DNA from: Treponema sp.
Lineage (GTDB): Bacteria > Spirochaetota > Spirochaetia > Treponematales > Treponemataceae
Assembly (NCBI GenBank): GCA_012519415.1
Contig: JAAYQG010000072.1
Location: forward strand, 1 to 47,113
Length of the DNA: 47,113 nucleotides
Direction of reading: 5' to 3'
Shown here: piece after piece, positions 24,768 to 34,119 of the stretch
How positions within the stretch are numbered: the first letter of the stretch is position 1
Layout of the letters: each line of letters begins with the position of its first letter
Position numbers and translations under genes: made by a program
The notes under the pieces: model-generated
What the model was told of the DNA's origin: nothing
Databases searched by the model: none
Seen by the model: the letters and a program-made list of their open reading frames with translations, nothing else

Positions 24768-25640
24768 ATGAATAGCGGATTTAATTCAGCCGAATTAATG
24801 CCAATAGTGTCAGTTTCAAGCGTTATGCGCAGCCTTGAAACATTGCTACGTCATTTGGTTTTATCTTCTGTTCCGGTTCTTTTTGTTGGAGAAAAAGGAA
24901 CCGGTCGTGCTTATTTTGCAAGGTATTTGCACCGTAGCGGAAACAAAGCAGATAAACCTTTTGTAAGACTAATATCAAAAGATTTAACAACAGAACGATT
25001 TGAACAAGCTTTGGCAGTAAATCCCGGAATGGTTTTTATTGATGAAGTTGCAGATGCTTCTTTAGAAATTCAGCAAATGTTGCTTGAAATTGTATCTTCA
25101 GAAACTTCTGAAAATTCATGCAGAATATGTTGTTCTACGTCTGAAAATCTTGAAGAAAAAGCAGCACACAGCAAATTTTCTTCTGAGCTTTATTATAGAC
25201 TAGCTGTCTTACCTGTTCATGTTCCTGCATTAAGAGAAAGAGCTGATGATATTCCGCAACTTGCTCAAATTTTTTTATCCGTATATTCAAAGCGATATAA
25301 CAAGCGTTTTTCTTGTTTTTCAGATGAAGCTTTAAATAGCTTGATAAATGCTTACTGGCCGCAAAATTTGTTGGAATTTGAATCATGTATTGAAAGAGCT
25401 TGTGCTATAGCAGCTCCTCCCGTTATAGAAAAAGAAGATTTGCGCTTGAACATATTGGGAGTTTCTGGTATTTTTACAAGTACTGATAAAAGCCTTAAAA
25501 CGGCAGTAGATCAGTTTAAAAAACAATATATTACACAAATACTTGCAGAAGTAAGATGGAATCAAACTGAAGCTGCAAAAGTACTTAATATTCAACGAAC
25601 TTATTTATCTCGCTTAATTAAGGAATTGAACATTAAATAA
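24768..25640 (+). CDS. Degenerate NtrC-like AAA+ protein with Fis-type helix-turn-helix
   Basis: 290 residues resembling the central and C-terminal parts of sigma-54 activators. The P-loop reads GEKGTGRA (41-48), with Arg where the nucleotide-binding Lys belongs. Walker B-like MVFIDE is at 88-93 and the sensor region LRERADDIPQLAQ at 155-167. The sigma-54-contacting GAFTGA loop is absent; the stretch between P-loop and Walker B is too short for it. A Fis-type HTH closes the protein (NQTEAAKVLNIQRTYLSRLIKEL, 265-287). It is therefore likely a DNA-binding regulator that does not activate sigma-54. ATG 24768 is preferred, with GGAAACTT upstream, because the in-frame ATG at 24705 lies almost inside the rpsA terminator. 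The gene is probably cotranscribed with the TPR gene 12 bases downstream. Confidence 0.78.
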   Translation: MNSGFNSAELMPIVSVSSVMRSLETLLRHLVLSSVPVLFVGEKGTGRAYFARYLHRSGNKADKPFVRLISKDLTTERFEQALAVNPGMVFIDEVADASLEIQQMLLEIVSSETSENSCRICCSTSENLEEKAAHSKFSSELYYRLAVLPVHVPALRERADDIPQLAQIFLSVYSKRYNKRFSCFSDEALNSLINAYWPQNLLEFESCIERACAIAAPPVIEKEDLRLNILGVSGIFTSTDKSLKTAVDQFKKQYITQILAEVRWNQTEAAKVLNIQRTYLSRLIKELNIK

Positions 25641-25652
25641 ATAGGAGAATTT

Positions 25653-26351
25653 ATGTCACAAGAAGAGCAAAAACGTTTGGGCGAAAAAGAAAAAAAGACG
25701 TTTTCTGATTCATTGACTTCATTTTTTGTAAAATTTAGATTTGTTATTTTAGGGTTTATTGTATCACTTATTGTTGCCGTTGTCGTTGTTAGTGTTATTT
25801 CTTATTTTACTGAAAAATCTGTAAAAATGGGACTTTCGGAAATAGATACAATTACAAGCGAATTTGCTGTTCTTAAAGTTTCAGAATCATCAGATTCTGC
25901 AAAAGAAGATGAGCTTATTGCTCGTGCACAAGCTGTTGTCGATAAAAGGAACCCTACAATTGTAACTGTTAGAGCGCAAATGATTATTGCTGAAATTCAG
26001 TATTCAAAAAAGAATTATGAAGCTGCTCGCACCGCATGGCTTGCTGCTGCAGAAGCTGATAAAAAATCTTACACATACGGCTTGTGCAATTATCAATGTG
26101 GTATTGCAAGCGAAGAATTGAAAGATTTTGATAATGCTGTTCTTTATCTAAAAAAAGCTTCGGAAGCAGAAAACTTTTCTAACGTTCCGCGTGCTTTATT
26201 TAATATTGGTCGTATTGAAGAAACACGTGGTAATGCAGATAAAGCTGCCGAATCTTACCAGAAACTTGTTGCAGATTATCCGTCTAATCAATGGTCAAGT
26301 CTTGCAAAATCTCGTTTAATTACTCTTTCTATCGAGGGTAAAATTAACTAA
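25653..26351 (+). CDS. Membrane-anchored TPR protein
   Basis: 232 residues. A charged N-terminus (EEQKRLGEKEKKTFSD) is followed by one transmembrane helix at about 29-53 (FVILGFIVSLIVAVVVVSVI). TPR units then occupy about 105-225, for example AEIQYSKKNYEAARTAWLAAAEAD, YQCGIASEELKDFDNAVLYLKKA and ALFNIGRIEETRGNADKAAESYQKLVADYP. The design resembles YfgM-type proteins (one helix, periplasmic TPRs that dock partners of the secretion or assembly machinery), but identity is not certain. TAGGAG lies six bases before the ATG. It is followed by a lipoprotein gene after 17 bases, so a cell-envelope role is likely. Confidence 0.75.
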   Translation: MSQEEQKRLGEKEKKTFSDSLTSFFVKFRFVILGFIVSLIVAVVVVSVISYFTEKSVKMGLSEIDTITSEFAVLKVSESSDSAKEDELIARAQAVVDKRNPTIVTVRAQMIIAEIQYSKKNYEAARTAWLAAAEADKKSYTYGLCNYQCGIASEELKDFDNAVLYLKKASEAENFSNVPRALFNIGRIEETRGNADKAAESYQKLVADYPSNQWSSLAKSRLITLSIEGKIN

Positions 26352-26368
26352 ATACGGGGAGATTAAGA

Positions 26369-27022
26369 ATGCAAAATGTAAAAATAATTTCTTTATTTTT
26401 AAGTTCATTGATTTTTATGTTTTGCGTTTCTTGTGGCGTAAGTTCTTCATCTTCTGCGTCAAGTCCAACATCTGCACATTCGCCATCTGCAGATGATCCG
26501 ACTCAAAATTATTTTAAATTTGTAACAGATTCACTTAATTATTCATCGTATGGAGATGCGTATAAAGGAACGGAAATATATTATAAAATATATACATCTG
26601 TTTCAGTTCTTATAAATGAACATGATAATATCGCTTCTTCAACAAGCGGAGCAACCGCGAAAAGTAAATTTGACTCATTAAATTATAAATTATTAAATGG
26701 TGCGCAATATATTATTCCTCCTTCAAAATTTAATCAAACTGTTGAAATAAGACTTATAGATGAAACTTCATATGTAAAAGGCATAAAAATCGACGGTTCT
26801 TTGTTTGCACTTCCTACAAGGTATACTGGAGGAAAGTCTTTTCAGTTTTCTTCAACTGATTTTCCGAAGGTTAGCGATTTAGACTTTAATGGCACTGAAA
26901 CTTCTGTTGGACCATGGTATGTTGCAGCATATGCAGTTTCTGTGCTGGTTAACCTATCAGATAGTCCGCCTACTAGTTATTCTTTGCCTAAATATTTAGG
27001 TTATGTTAAGGTTTATTATTAA
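26369..27022 (+). CDS. Lipoprotein of unknown function
   Basis: 217 residues. The signal peptide ends in a lipobox near FCVSCG, so Cys22 should be lipidated. It is followed by a Ser/Pro/Ala linker (SSSSSASSPTSAHSPSADD). The body is rich in Tyr, Ser and Asn, with predicted beta strands (YKGTEIYYKIYTSVSVLI, ETSYVKGIKIDGSLFALP) and ends YLGYVKVYY. I do not recognise a family. GGGGAG lies seven bases before the ATG. It is the last gene of the three-gene run starting at 24768 and is probably exposed in the periplasm or on the surface. Confidence 0.7.
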   Translation: MQNVKIISLFLSSLIFMFCVSCGVSSSSSASSPTSAHSPSADDPTQNYFKFVTDSLNYSSYGDAYKGTEIYYKIYTSVSVLINEHDNIASSTSGATAKSKFDSLNYKLLNGAQYIIPPSKFNQTVEIRLIDETSYVKGIKIDGSLFALPTRYTGGKSFQFSSTDFPKVSDLDFNGTETSVGPWYVAAYAVSVLVNLSDSPPTSYSLPKYLGYVKVYY

Positions 27023-27099
27023 AAGCGCGATTTTGTTTTACTGCTTGGCAAAAACAACTTGTGGTTCAATTTTATTTATGCAACACAACGCAACTTGAT

Positions 27100-27119
27100 T
27101 TGTTCGACAGATTGAACAA
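27100..27119. other. Hairpin between converging genes
   Basis: TTGTTC (27100-27105) pairs with GAACAA (27114-27119). It lies in the 160-base gap between the lipoprotein and the converging FecR/FGE-like gene. There is no T-run typical of a terminator, and nothing else is clear in this gap. Confidence 0.3.
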
Positions 27120-27182
27120 TAAGAACGTTCGGATGATTGTTATCTATTACTCACTCGTGTCGCTTGTCGCAAGTAGTTTCAT

Positions 27183-29729
27183 TTATTCGCTATTTCTTGC
27201 AATTCTAAAACCTGTTGTAGACGATTTTTCTTGTGGTTTTTGACTTTCTCTGAATGTGGCAGTAGCTCTTTGCGAGGGACTGTTGTAGTTGCCGCCTCGA
27301 ATTACACGCTCTGTACCAGAAGCTGCTCCGATAGGATTTATTTCCGTATTTTTTCGGTAATAGCCGAACCAATCCCAGCACCACTCTGAAACATTTCCTA
27401 CAAGATTTTCAATGTGATATTTTCCGGTTGATGGATGAGGTATATTTTCGCTTGTTTCTTTTGTCCATGCAAAAGAATCTTTTGAAAGCACTTTTGCCGC
27501 ATATTCCCATTCAGCTTCTGTTAAAAGCCTATATCCATTTGATTTTTGGTTCCAAATTACATTTGTGTCAGAAATATAATAAGCTGGTTCCAATCCCTGA
27601 AGCATACTGAGTTTATTGCAGTAATCTACAGCATCAAACCAAGAAACATTAGTTACCGGAAGGTTTTCCTCTGCCTCGTTTGTTTCTTTTCCCATAACTT
27701 GATTGAATTGTTTTCGCGTAATTTCTGATTTTCCTACAAAATAACTTGAAAGCTGAACTGTATGTTCACCTTTTTCGTAGCTTGTTCCTGAATCGTTGCC
27801 AATTACAAAAGTAGATTCAGGAACGAATACCATTTCAGGCAGTTCTATTTTTTCGGAATTTTCAATATTTTCAGATTTAATTAAAAAGCTTCTCATATCA
27901 GAAGAAAAATTTCCGTTGGTTATTTTCCAGTAATAAAATCCCGGTTCAAGTTTTGTTGAAACTTTAAAAGCTGTTGTTTTAATTTTTGCGTCTATTATAA
28001 GTTCCTCAAAATTCATGTTTTTTGAAACCATAAATTGGCTTTCGATTGGCAAATTCGTTTCAATTGAAAAAATCGTTTCTGAAAAATCTTTTTGAGTTAT
28101 TATAAGGTTATCGCTAGGCGAAAGTGCTTTTAAATAAGGTGTCTGCGAAAGCGGATAAAATGTTTTAACTTCCGAAAGCGGAGCTATATTGCCTTCTTTA
28201 TCTGTAAATGTCACAGCCCAGTACCAATGTTTTCCGTCAGCAATATCGTATTGGTTCGTATTAAGAGAAAAATATGTTTGACTACATTCTATTTCTGCAA
28301 CCGGATTTTTTAATCTTGGATTGTCGGCAACTTTTAATGTATAAGAAACTGCGCCAGAAGCAGAAGACCAGTTAAAAAGTATAGGCTGGCGACCGTTTGC
28401 TGTATAGGCAATATTATTATCTTCTGGTTTATACGTTACGACAGATTTTAGCGATATAGGTTTTTGCACTTTAAACGTATTAGTTTCGCTTACATATTCT
28501 ATTACTTTAACAGAATCATCGTAAATGGGAACAACTTGCCAATACCAAGTGCCAAATTCCAATGTATCAATTTTTGCTTCTGTTTTGGCTGTTGTAAATC
28601 GAAGTATCGGATTTTCCATTTTATTATTATCAGCTATTTTAAGTTCATAGCCGCGTGCAAAATCATCAGCAGTCCAGTTAAATTGTATACCGTTTTTTGC
28701 GGCTCTATAAGTAAGGCCCATATTATTTACAGGCTGTAATTTCTTTATTGGAACAATTGAAAGAACGGATATTGTGCCTTGTACTACAGATTCTTCATAA
28801 ATTTTTCCGGTTTTAGAAACAGGATATGCTTTCCAGTACATTGTTCTGTTTGGTAGCTTAAAAACAGCTTCTTGTGTTTTTACGGTTTGATTTTTATACG
28901 GGTAAGCTCCGTCTTTATCATAAGACAATTCAATGCAAGTGGAAGTATCGGGTGTATAATTTAGCGATTTCCAACGGAATGTCATCGAAGCAGTTTCATT
29001 ATCCGGTTTTATGATTTTTTGTGTAGCTTTTGGGCTTGTCATAATAATTGCAGGCTGTTTTAGTTCATACCCATCGCTGCTCATAATAATTTGCGAGCCA
29101 GCACTAAGTTCTACAATGGAACCGTCGCTTCTGCTTTGACGAACAGTACCTTTTTCAACAGAAACACTTATATGATGACTTGATATTGTTGGACTAGCTG
29201 AAGTTTCATCCGATAGAATAATCGGAGTTACAGCTTCATCAGTCCAAGGGAGCATTTCAGGTTGTATATTCATAGAAACAATTGAATCTTCGCTAATTTC
29301 AAGAGTTTCTCGTCCTGCTTTGAGTGTAATTCTTTCCGGTGTTTTAATTGAAACTGAACCTGAAGTTATTTTTAAATTTGCTTTATCGGTTTCTGGTAAA
29401 ATTTCAATCAAACTATTATGCGACATATTTATAACTGTGCCAGAATCAAATGTAATTTCAGCTTCGGCGGAAGAAGTTGTGCGCACAAAGTCTCCAACAT
29501 AAAGTGGAGTATTTTCTCGAATTATATCCCAAACAAGGCGGTCTCTAAAACGTCTTTGCACGGATTTGACTCTATTGGTGAGATATGCAATGGGTTTTTC
29601 ATCTGTGCGAAGACTTGTTTTGTGGACATCTAAAAAATACCCAAAAAGAGAAAAAATAATTCCTATGGAGCAAATGAGAATTATAACTTTATCAGATGTC
29701 TTGAATTGAATATTTCTTTTCTTCTGCAT
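27183..29729 (-). CDS. FecR-like and FGE/sulfatase-modifying-like surface protein
   Basis: 848 residues. One N-terminal membrane helix (13-33, VIILICSIGIIFSLFGYFL) anchors the protein outside the membrane. Next is a FecR-like beta domain (about 60-240: VGDFVRTTSSAEAEITFDSGTVINMSHNS, GSVSIKTPERITLKAG). A run of fibronectin/Ig-like beta modules follows (repeated FNWTADDFARGYELKIADNN and FNWSSASGAVSYTLKVADNP). The C-terminal 210 residues are an FGE-sulfatase/SUMF1-type domain (MVFVPESTFVIGNDSG, TNVSWFDAVDYCNKLS, GYRLLTEAEWEYAA, GNVSEWCWDWFGYY, RVIRGGNYNS, TGFRIAR). Where true formylglycine-generating enzymes have a catalytic Cys after RGGSW, this one has SPSQRATATFR, so it is probably a binding domain, not an enzyme. 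It overlaps the cyclase gene by 38 bases and is likely cotranslated. Confidence 0.83.
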   Translation of the reverse strand: MQKKRNIQFKTSDKVIILICSIGIIFSLFGYFLDVHKTSLRTDEKPIAYLTNRVKSVQRRFRDRLVWDIIRENTPLYVGDFVRTTSSAEAEITFDSGTVINMSHNSLIEILPETDKANLKITSGSVSIKTPERITLKAGRETLEISEDSIVSMNIQPEMLPWTDEAVTPIILSDETSASPTISSHHISVSVEKGTVRQSRSDGSIVELSAGSQIIMSSDGYELKQPAIIMTSPKATQKIIKPDNETASMTFRWKSLNYTPDTSTCIELSYDKDGAYPYKNQTVKTQEAVFKLPNRTMYWKAYPVSKTGKIYEESVVQGTISVLSIVPIKKLQPVNNMGLTYRAAKNGIQFNWTADDFARGYELKIADNNKMENPILRFTTAKTEAKIDTLEFGTWYWQVVPIYDDSVKVIEYVSETNTFKVQKPISLKSVVTYKPEDNNIAYTANGRQPILFNWSSASGAVSYTLKVADNPRLKNPVAEIECSQTYFSLNTNQYDIADGKHWYWAVTFTDKEGNIAPLSEVKTFYPLSQTPYLKALSPSDNLIITQKDFSETIFSIETNLPIESQFMVSKNMNFEELIIDAKIKTTAFKVSTKLEPGFYYWKITNGNFSSDMRSFLIKSENIENSEKIELPEMVFVPESTFVIGNDSGTSYEKGEHTVQLSSYFVGKSEITRKQFNQVMGKETNEAEENLPVTNVSWFDAVDYCNKLSMLQGLEPAYYISDTNVIWNQKSNGYRLLTEAEWEYAAKVLSKDSFAWTKETSENIPHPSTGKYHIENLVGNVSEWCWDWFGYYRKNTEINPIGAASGTERVIRGGNYNSPSQRATATFRESQKPQEKSSTTGFRIARNSE

Positions 29730-31551
29730 TTATGTCCACTTTTGCTAAATTAGGCTCTTCATAACCTAATAACGAGCGAAGTTCTTTTAATGTTGAAACT
29801 TGCTGAAAATCTGCAAGAGGTGTACCAACAGTATTTTTTAATGCTATAACCGCAAAAATACGAATAGGCTGGCTTTTGCCTTTTACAGAAACTGAAGGCA
29901 TTTCTTCAGCAATAATATCATCTTTTACAAGTTCAAACGTTTGTTCCGAAATTAGAATATCTGTACAAAGCAATTTGTTTATAGATTCAATTCTAGAAGC
30001 AAGATTTACAGTATCACCAATAACAGTATATTCCATTCTTTCTTTTGAACCGATTTGCCCTGCAGTTACATCACCACTTGAAATGCCGCAACCAAATTGA
30101 ATCGGTTCTTTGTTAGCTTTGTTTTCTTCTTCATTTAATTTTATTAAAGCATTGCGCATCATTAATGCGGTAGTTATAGCTGAAAGGGCATCTGCTTTTG
30201 GAGATTCACCTGCCAGCGGCGCACCCCAAACAGCCATTATTGCATCTCCAATGAATTTATCTACACAACCGCCTGTTTGTGTTACGCATTCTACCATTCG
30301 CTCTAAATAGCGATTCAAAAAAGCAACAAGGTTTTCCGGTGTCATTTTTTCAGCTTTTTCAGTAAAACAGCGAATATCTGCGAAGGAAATTGTTGCTTTT
30401 CTGTTTTCTCCGCCAAGTTTAAGCTCGCCGCGTGTTGCACGTTCGGCAAGTTCTGTATTTATAAAACGTCCAAACGTTTCTTTCAATCTATCACGTTCAG
30501 CTAGTCCTTGTCCCATTTGCTCAATACTTTCTGCAAGTACGGAAAGTTCATCATGTGTGCGCCGCTTAATCGACACTTCAAACTGACCTTGCTCAATTTT
30601 TTTTACAGCACTTGTTAATTCTTCAATAGGAACACTTATTGTTTTTGAGATAAACCAAACTATAAGAATTGCAGTAAAAAGAAGTGCAAGTTCAAGCCAT
30701 AAGTTTCGGCGCAATGCTGTTTGCAATGCTTCAAATACAATATTATCTTGAATTTGTGTAATTATTGTAATTTCATCTGAAAGCAGCTTATAAAATGAAG
30801 CAAAATATTCAGAATTATTATTGCCTTTGTAGACTAACTGTTGTTGTCTGGCTTTGCTTTCTGAAATTATGTTGTAAATTTTGGTTCCTTTAATATTTTG
30901 AGGTTCGGTAAAGGAGTCTTGGTCGTTTGAAATTAGAATATCACCTTCCGCATTTATAAGAATTGATTCATTTGTACCACTAGAAAATGTTTCTGCTAAA
31001 CTTTCCGGAGAAAAAAGCACAAGAACCGCTGATGTTTCCCCATTAAGCTCAAGAGGTAAAATTAATGCAAGTAGCTTTGATTTAAAATAAGGTGCTGCAT
31101 TTAGAATGATTGTTTCGCCGCTTTCAGCTCGGTCAAAATATATGCTTTGCTCTTTTATGTATGCTGCAATATCTTTTTCATCAATTCCTAGTGGGTAGAG
31201 CATTTGTGTATTAAAAAGCTGGGCGAAACCGCTTACAGAAATTGCTCCAATCATTCTGTTACCGTCAAAAAGTGAATCAATGTGGTCATCTGCTATTGAT
31301 GAATCAGTCGTGTTCATTACATTGATTATAAACGATGTGTTTGTGATTATGGAATTTAGAAAAATTTCAGTTTCTAAAGCGGTATGTTGGTTTAATGAAA
31401 AATTATTATTTTCTGCTGTAATGCGTACATCTTCGCGAATAATATTCGTAATTATAGTTGTAGAAACAAAAAGTGCTGCGAGAACAATAGCAATAATGAT
31501 TATAATTAACTTAAAAGCAATAGGGCGCAAAGCCCTTTTATGATTATTCAT
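29692..31551 (-). CDS. Membrane class III adenylate cyclase with extracytoplasmic sensor and HAMP
   Basis: 619 residues. Transmembrane helices at about 11-38 and 284-304 flank an extracytoplasmic sensor of about 245 residues that resembles a Cache-type domain. A HAMP linker follows (about 300-355, SVPIEELTSAVKKIEQG). The cyclase domain is complete: Asp392 in FADIRCFT and Asp436 in DKFIGDAIMAVWG for metals, Lys432 for adenine, and Asn516 and Arg520 in GDTVNLASRIES for catalysis. This set predicts cAMP rather than cGMP. It should turn an outside signal into cAMP. Two other proteins of the window have cyclic-nucleotide domains. A TTGTTA-17-TAAAAC pair upstream (about 31594-31566) may be its promoter, leaving about seven bases of leader. 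Confidence 0.9.
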   Translation of the reverse strand: MNNHKRALRPIAFKLIIIIIAIVLAALFVSTTIITNIIREDVRITAENNNFSLNQHTALETEIFLNSIITNTSFIINVMNTTDSSIADDHIDSLFDGNRMIGAISVSGFAQLFNTQMLYPLGIDEKDIAAYIKEQSIYFDRAESGETIILNAAPYFKSKLLALILPLELNGETSAVLVLFSPESLAETFSSGTNESILINAEGDILISNDQDSFTEPQNIKGTKIYNIISESKARQQQLVYKGNNNSEYFASFYKLLSDEITIITQIQDNIVFEALQTALRRNLWLELALLFTAILIVWFISKTISVPIEELTSAVKKIEQGQFEVSIKRRTHDELSVLAESIEQMGQGLAERDRLKETFGRFINTELAERATRGELKLGGENRKATISFADIRCFTEKAEKMTPENLVAFLNRYLERMVECVTQTGGCVDKFIGDAIMAVWGAPLAGESPKADALSAITTALMMRNALIKLNEEENKANKEPIQFGCGISSGDVTAGQIGSKERMEYTVIGDTVNLASRIESINKLLCTDILISEQTFELVKDDIIAEEMPSVSVKGKSQPIRIFAVIALKNTVGTPLADFQQVSTLKELRSLLGYEEPNLAKVDINAEEKKYSIQDI

Positions 31552-31610
31552 GTAACATATCTAAGTTTTAGCTTTGGCGATACTATGTAACAATTGATGT
31601 TATGTGATAG

Positions 31611-31683
31611 TCGGAATGACAGGATTTGAACCTGCGACATTCTGGTCCCAAACCAGACGCGCTACCAGCTGCGCTACATTCCG
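31611..31683 (-). tRNA. tRNA-Pro(TGG)
   Basis: 73 bases on the minus strand. Acceptor CGGAATG (31683 side) pairs with CATTCCG (31618-31612), with discriminator A. The anticodon stem TCTGG/CCAGA encloses TTTGGGA, giving anticodon TGG. The T-arm GCAGG-TTCAAAT-CCTGT is standard. CCA is not encoded. Confidence 0.95.
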
Positions 31684-31694
31684 AAATTCGTTTA

Positions 31695-31713
31695 AGTATA
31701 CAATCAGTATACT
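31695..31713 (-). promoter_or_regulatory. -10 region and inverted repeat upstream of tRNA-Pro
   Basis: AGTATAC (31695-31701) and GTATACT (31707-31713) are inverted arms around AATCA. On the minus strand each holds TATACT, and the one at 31700-31695 lies 12 bases before the tRNA, in the right place for a -10. The -35 is poor. Confidence 0.4.
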
Positions 31714-31766
31714 ACCCAAATTATTTTATGTTATTATAATATCGAAAAAGAGAGGAATAGTCAATA

Positions 31767-31844
31767 GGCGTTTTGCTTTGGGATTGGAGCTACAAATTTG
31801 GGTTTATGTTAGCAAAACGCCAAGTTTGTGCTCGCACAAACTTG
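31767..31844 (+). repeat. Two-hairpin intergenic repeat, copy A
   Basis: GGCGTTTTGCT (31767-31777) and AGCAAAACGCC (31811-31821) pair perfectly around a core with GGAGCTACAAATTTGGG. A second hairpin follows at once: AAGTTTGTG (31822-31830), loop CTCG, CACAAACTT (31835-31843). Copy B begins 19 bases further. The unit lies in the 460-base gene-free stretch between tRNA-Pro and the DUF4867-like gene. Confidence 0.7.
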
Positions 31845-31862
31845 TGGATTGGGCGTTCGGTT

Positions 31863-31940
31863 GGGTTTTGCGTTTGGGCTGGAGCTACGAATTTGGGATT
31901 AATCTAGCAAAACCCGTAGTTTGCGGCGAGCGCAAACTAC
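31863..31940 (+). repeat. Two-hairpin intergenic repeat, copy B
   Basis: GGGTTTTGC (31863-31871) and GCAAAACCC (31907-31915) pair around GGAGCTACGAATTTGGG and ATTAATCTA. The second hairpin is GTAGTTTGCG (31916-31925), loop GCGAG, CGCAAACTAC (31931-31940). Compared with copy A, both arms of both hairpins have changed together. A weaker, partial third unit follows to about 32000 (GGGATTAATTTAAATTTGGG). Confidence 0.7.
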
Positions 31941-32090
31941 AAGGCTTGTGTGTTGGGTGGGATTAATTTAAATTTGGGGGGAATAATCTAGTGAAGCTTG
32001 ATAATTTGGTGTAATGGCTTTTTATGTACTATATATTTATTCTATTCATATCGTTCAGAATGAATCTTTCGGCGAAACTCCCTATGTTGT

Positions 32091-32118
32091 TTGCAAATAA
32101 TATGATTTAATATATAAG
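32091..32118 (+). promoter_or_regulatory. Promoter of the DUF4867-like gene
   Basis: TTGCAA (32091-32096) and TATAAG (32113-32118) are 16 bases apart, with the start near 32125, leaving room for the GGAGGG ribosome site. Confidence 0.45.
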
Positions 32119-32148
32119 AATCTATTAATTTTGGAGGGCTATATAGAA

Positions 32149-32790
32149 ATGAAAATCAAACCGGTGTTCAATCATTCATTTGAAAAATATGGAAAAATTC
32201 TTAAAGGCTATGATATAGAATCTTTGCTCGAAAAACTTGAAGCTTCTACTGCAAAACCGGCTAATGTTATTTATACGCCAAGCGATGCGGCTCTTGAATC
32301 AATTTCTGCAGAAGCGTTTTCTAAAAATGCTTTTGGCGGAATGCCAGTTCAGGTTGGTTATTGTAATGGACAGAATACAAAGCTTAATTGTCTTGAATAT
32401 CATCGCGGTTCGGAAATAAATATTCCTGCAAATGATATTGTTCTTTTGCTCGCTCCGCTTCAAGCTGTAAAAAACGGAAAGCTCGATACGAATCTTGTTG
32501 AAGCATTTTATGTTCCAAAGGGAACTGTTGTTTTAATTTATGAAACAACTTTGCATTATGCGCCATGTAATGCCGTAAAGAAAGGCAAAGTTTCTAAAGA
32601 CGGATTCCGTGTTATTGTTGTGCTTCCAAAAGATACAAATACGGAAAAGCCTGAAATCAAAGAAATCGATTTTGAAGACAAACTGCTTTGGGCACGCAAC
32701 AAGTGGCTAATTGCTCACCTTGAATCAAATGAAGCAAAACAAGGTGCTTTTGTCGGTTTGATAGGCAAAAATATTGATCTTGCAAAATAA
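32149..32790 (+). CDS. DUF4867-like protein
   Basis: 213 residues, cytoplasmic, no signal peptide. It resembles the DUF4867 family, small proteins of gut anaerobes that often occur near carbohydrate genes. The middle has a cupin-like feel: CLEYHRGSEINIPANDIVLLLAPL, then EAFYVPKGTVVLIYETTLHYAPC, with His and Glu that could bind a metal. The enzymatic role is unknown to me. The start is ATG 32149, preceded by GGAGGG; it stands alone between tRNA-Pro and the converging gap gene and ends in a shared terminator. It may act in sugar metabolism, as an inference from family habits only. Confidence 0.65.
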   Translation: MKIKPVFNHSFEKYGKILKGYDIESLLEKLEASTAKPANVIYTPSDAALESISAEAFSKNAFGGMPVQVGYCNGQNTKLNCLEYHRGSEINIPANDIVLLLAPLQAVKNGKLDTNLVEAFYVPKGTVVLIYETTLHYAPCNAVKKGKVSKDGFRVIVVLPKDTNTEKPEIKEIDFEDKLLWARNKWLIAHLESNEAKQGAFVGLIGKNIDLAK

Positions 32791-32805
32791 AATCTAAAAC
32801 ATAAT

Positions 32806-32843
32806 AAAAAAGCCCGATTTTGATTAAAAAATCGGGCTTTTTT
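32806..32843. terminator. Bidirectional terminator between the DUF4867-like gene and gap
   Basis: AAAAAAGCCCGATTTT (32806-32821) pairs with AAAATCGGGCTTTTTT (32828-32843). It is A/T-flanked on both sides, so it can end transcription from either direction. Confidence 0.88.
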
Positions 32844-32867
32844 ATTATGCACTTTTAAGCTTGATTC

Positions 32868-32905
32868 GTGCGGAGGGACATACCCCGAACGCACTGCATC
32901 GGGGT
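32868..32905. other. GC-rich alternative hairpins in the gap 3' region
   Basis: ACCCCGA (32882-32888) can pair with TCGGGGT (32899-32905). GTGCG (32868-32872) can pair instead with CGCAC (32890-32894). The two are mutually exclusive. The stretch is much richer in G and C than its surroundings and lies between the gap stop and the terminator. Its role is unknown. Confidence 0.35.
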
Positions 32906-32915
32906 TCGTTCATTA

Positions 32916-33995
<1,080 letters not shown>

Positions 33996-34119
33996 TTAAT
34001 GCAACGCTTATGTTTATAAAAATCTACTTGAATAAAAAAGAAAGTCTATATAGAATTCAAAATATATAAAACATCATTATTTTTTGCAGTGAATCTTGAT
34101 ATTTGTTTTTGAGGGATTT

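Noticed and set aside
31604-31966. A 120-residue plus-strand frame over tRNA-Pro and the repeats
   Set aside because: It is antisense to a clear tRNA and continues through two structured repeats; no ribosome site and no protein-like composition.
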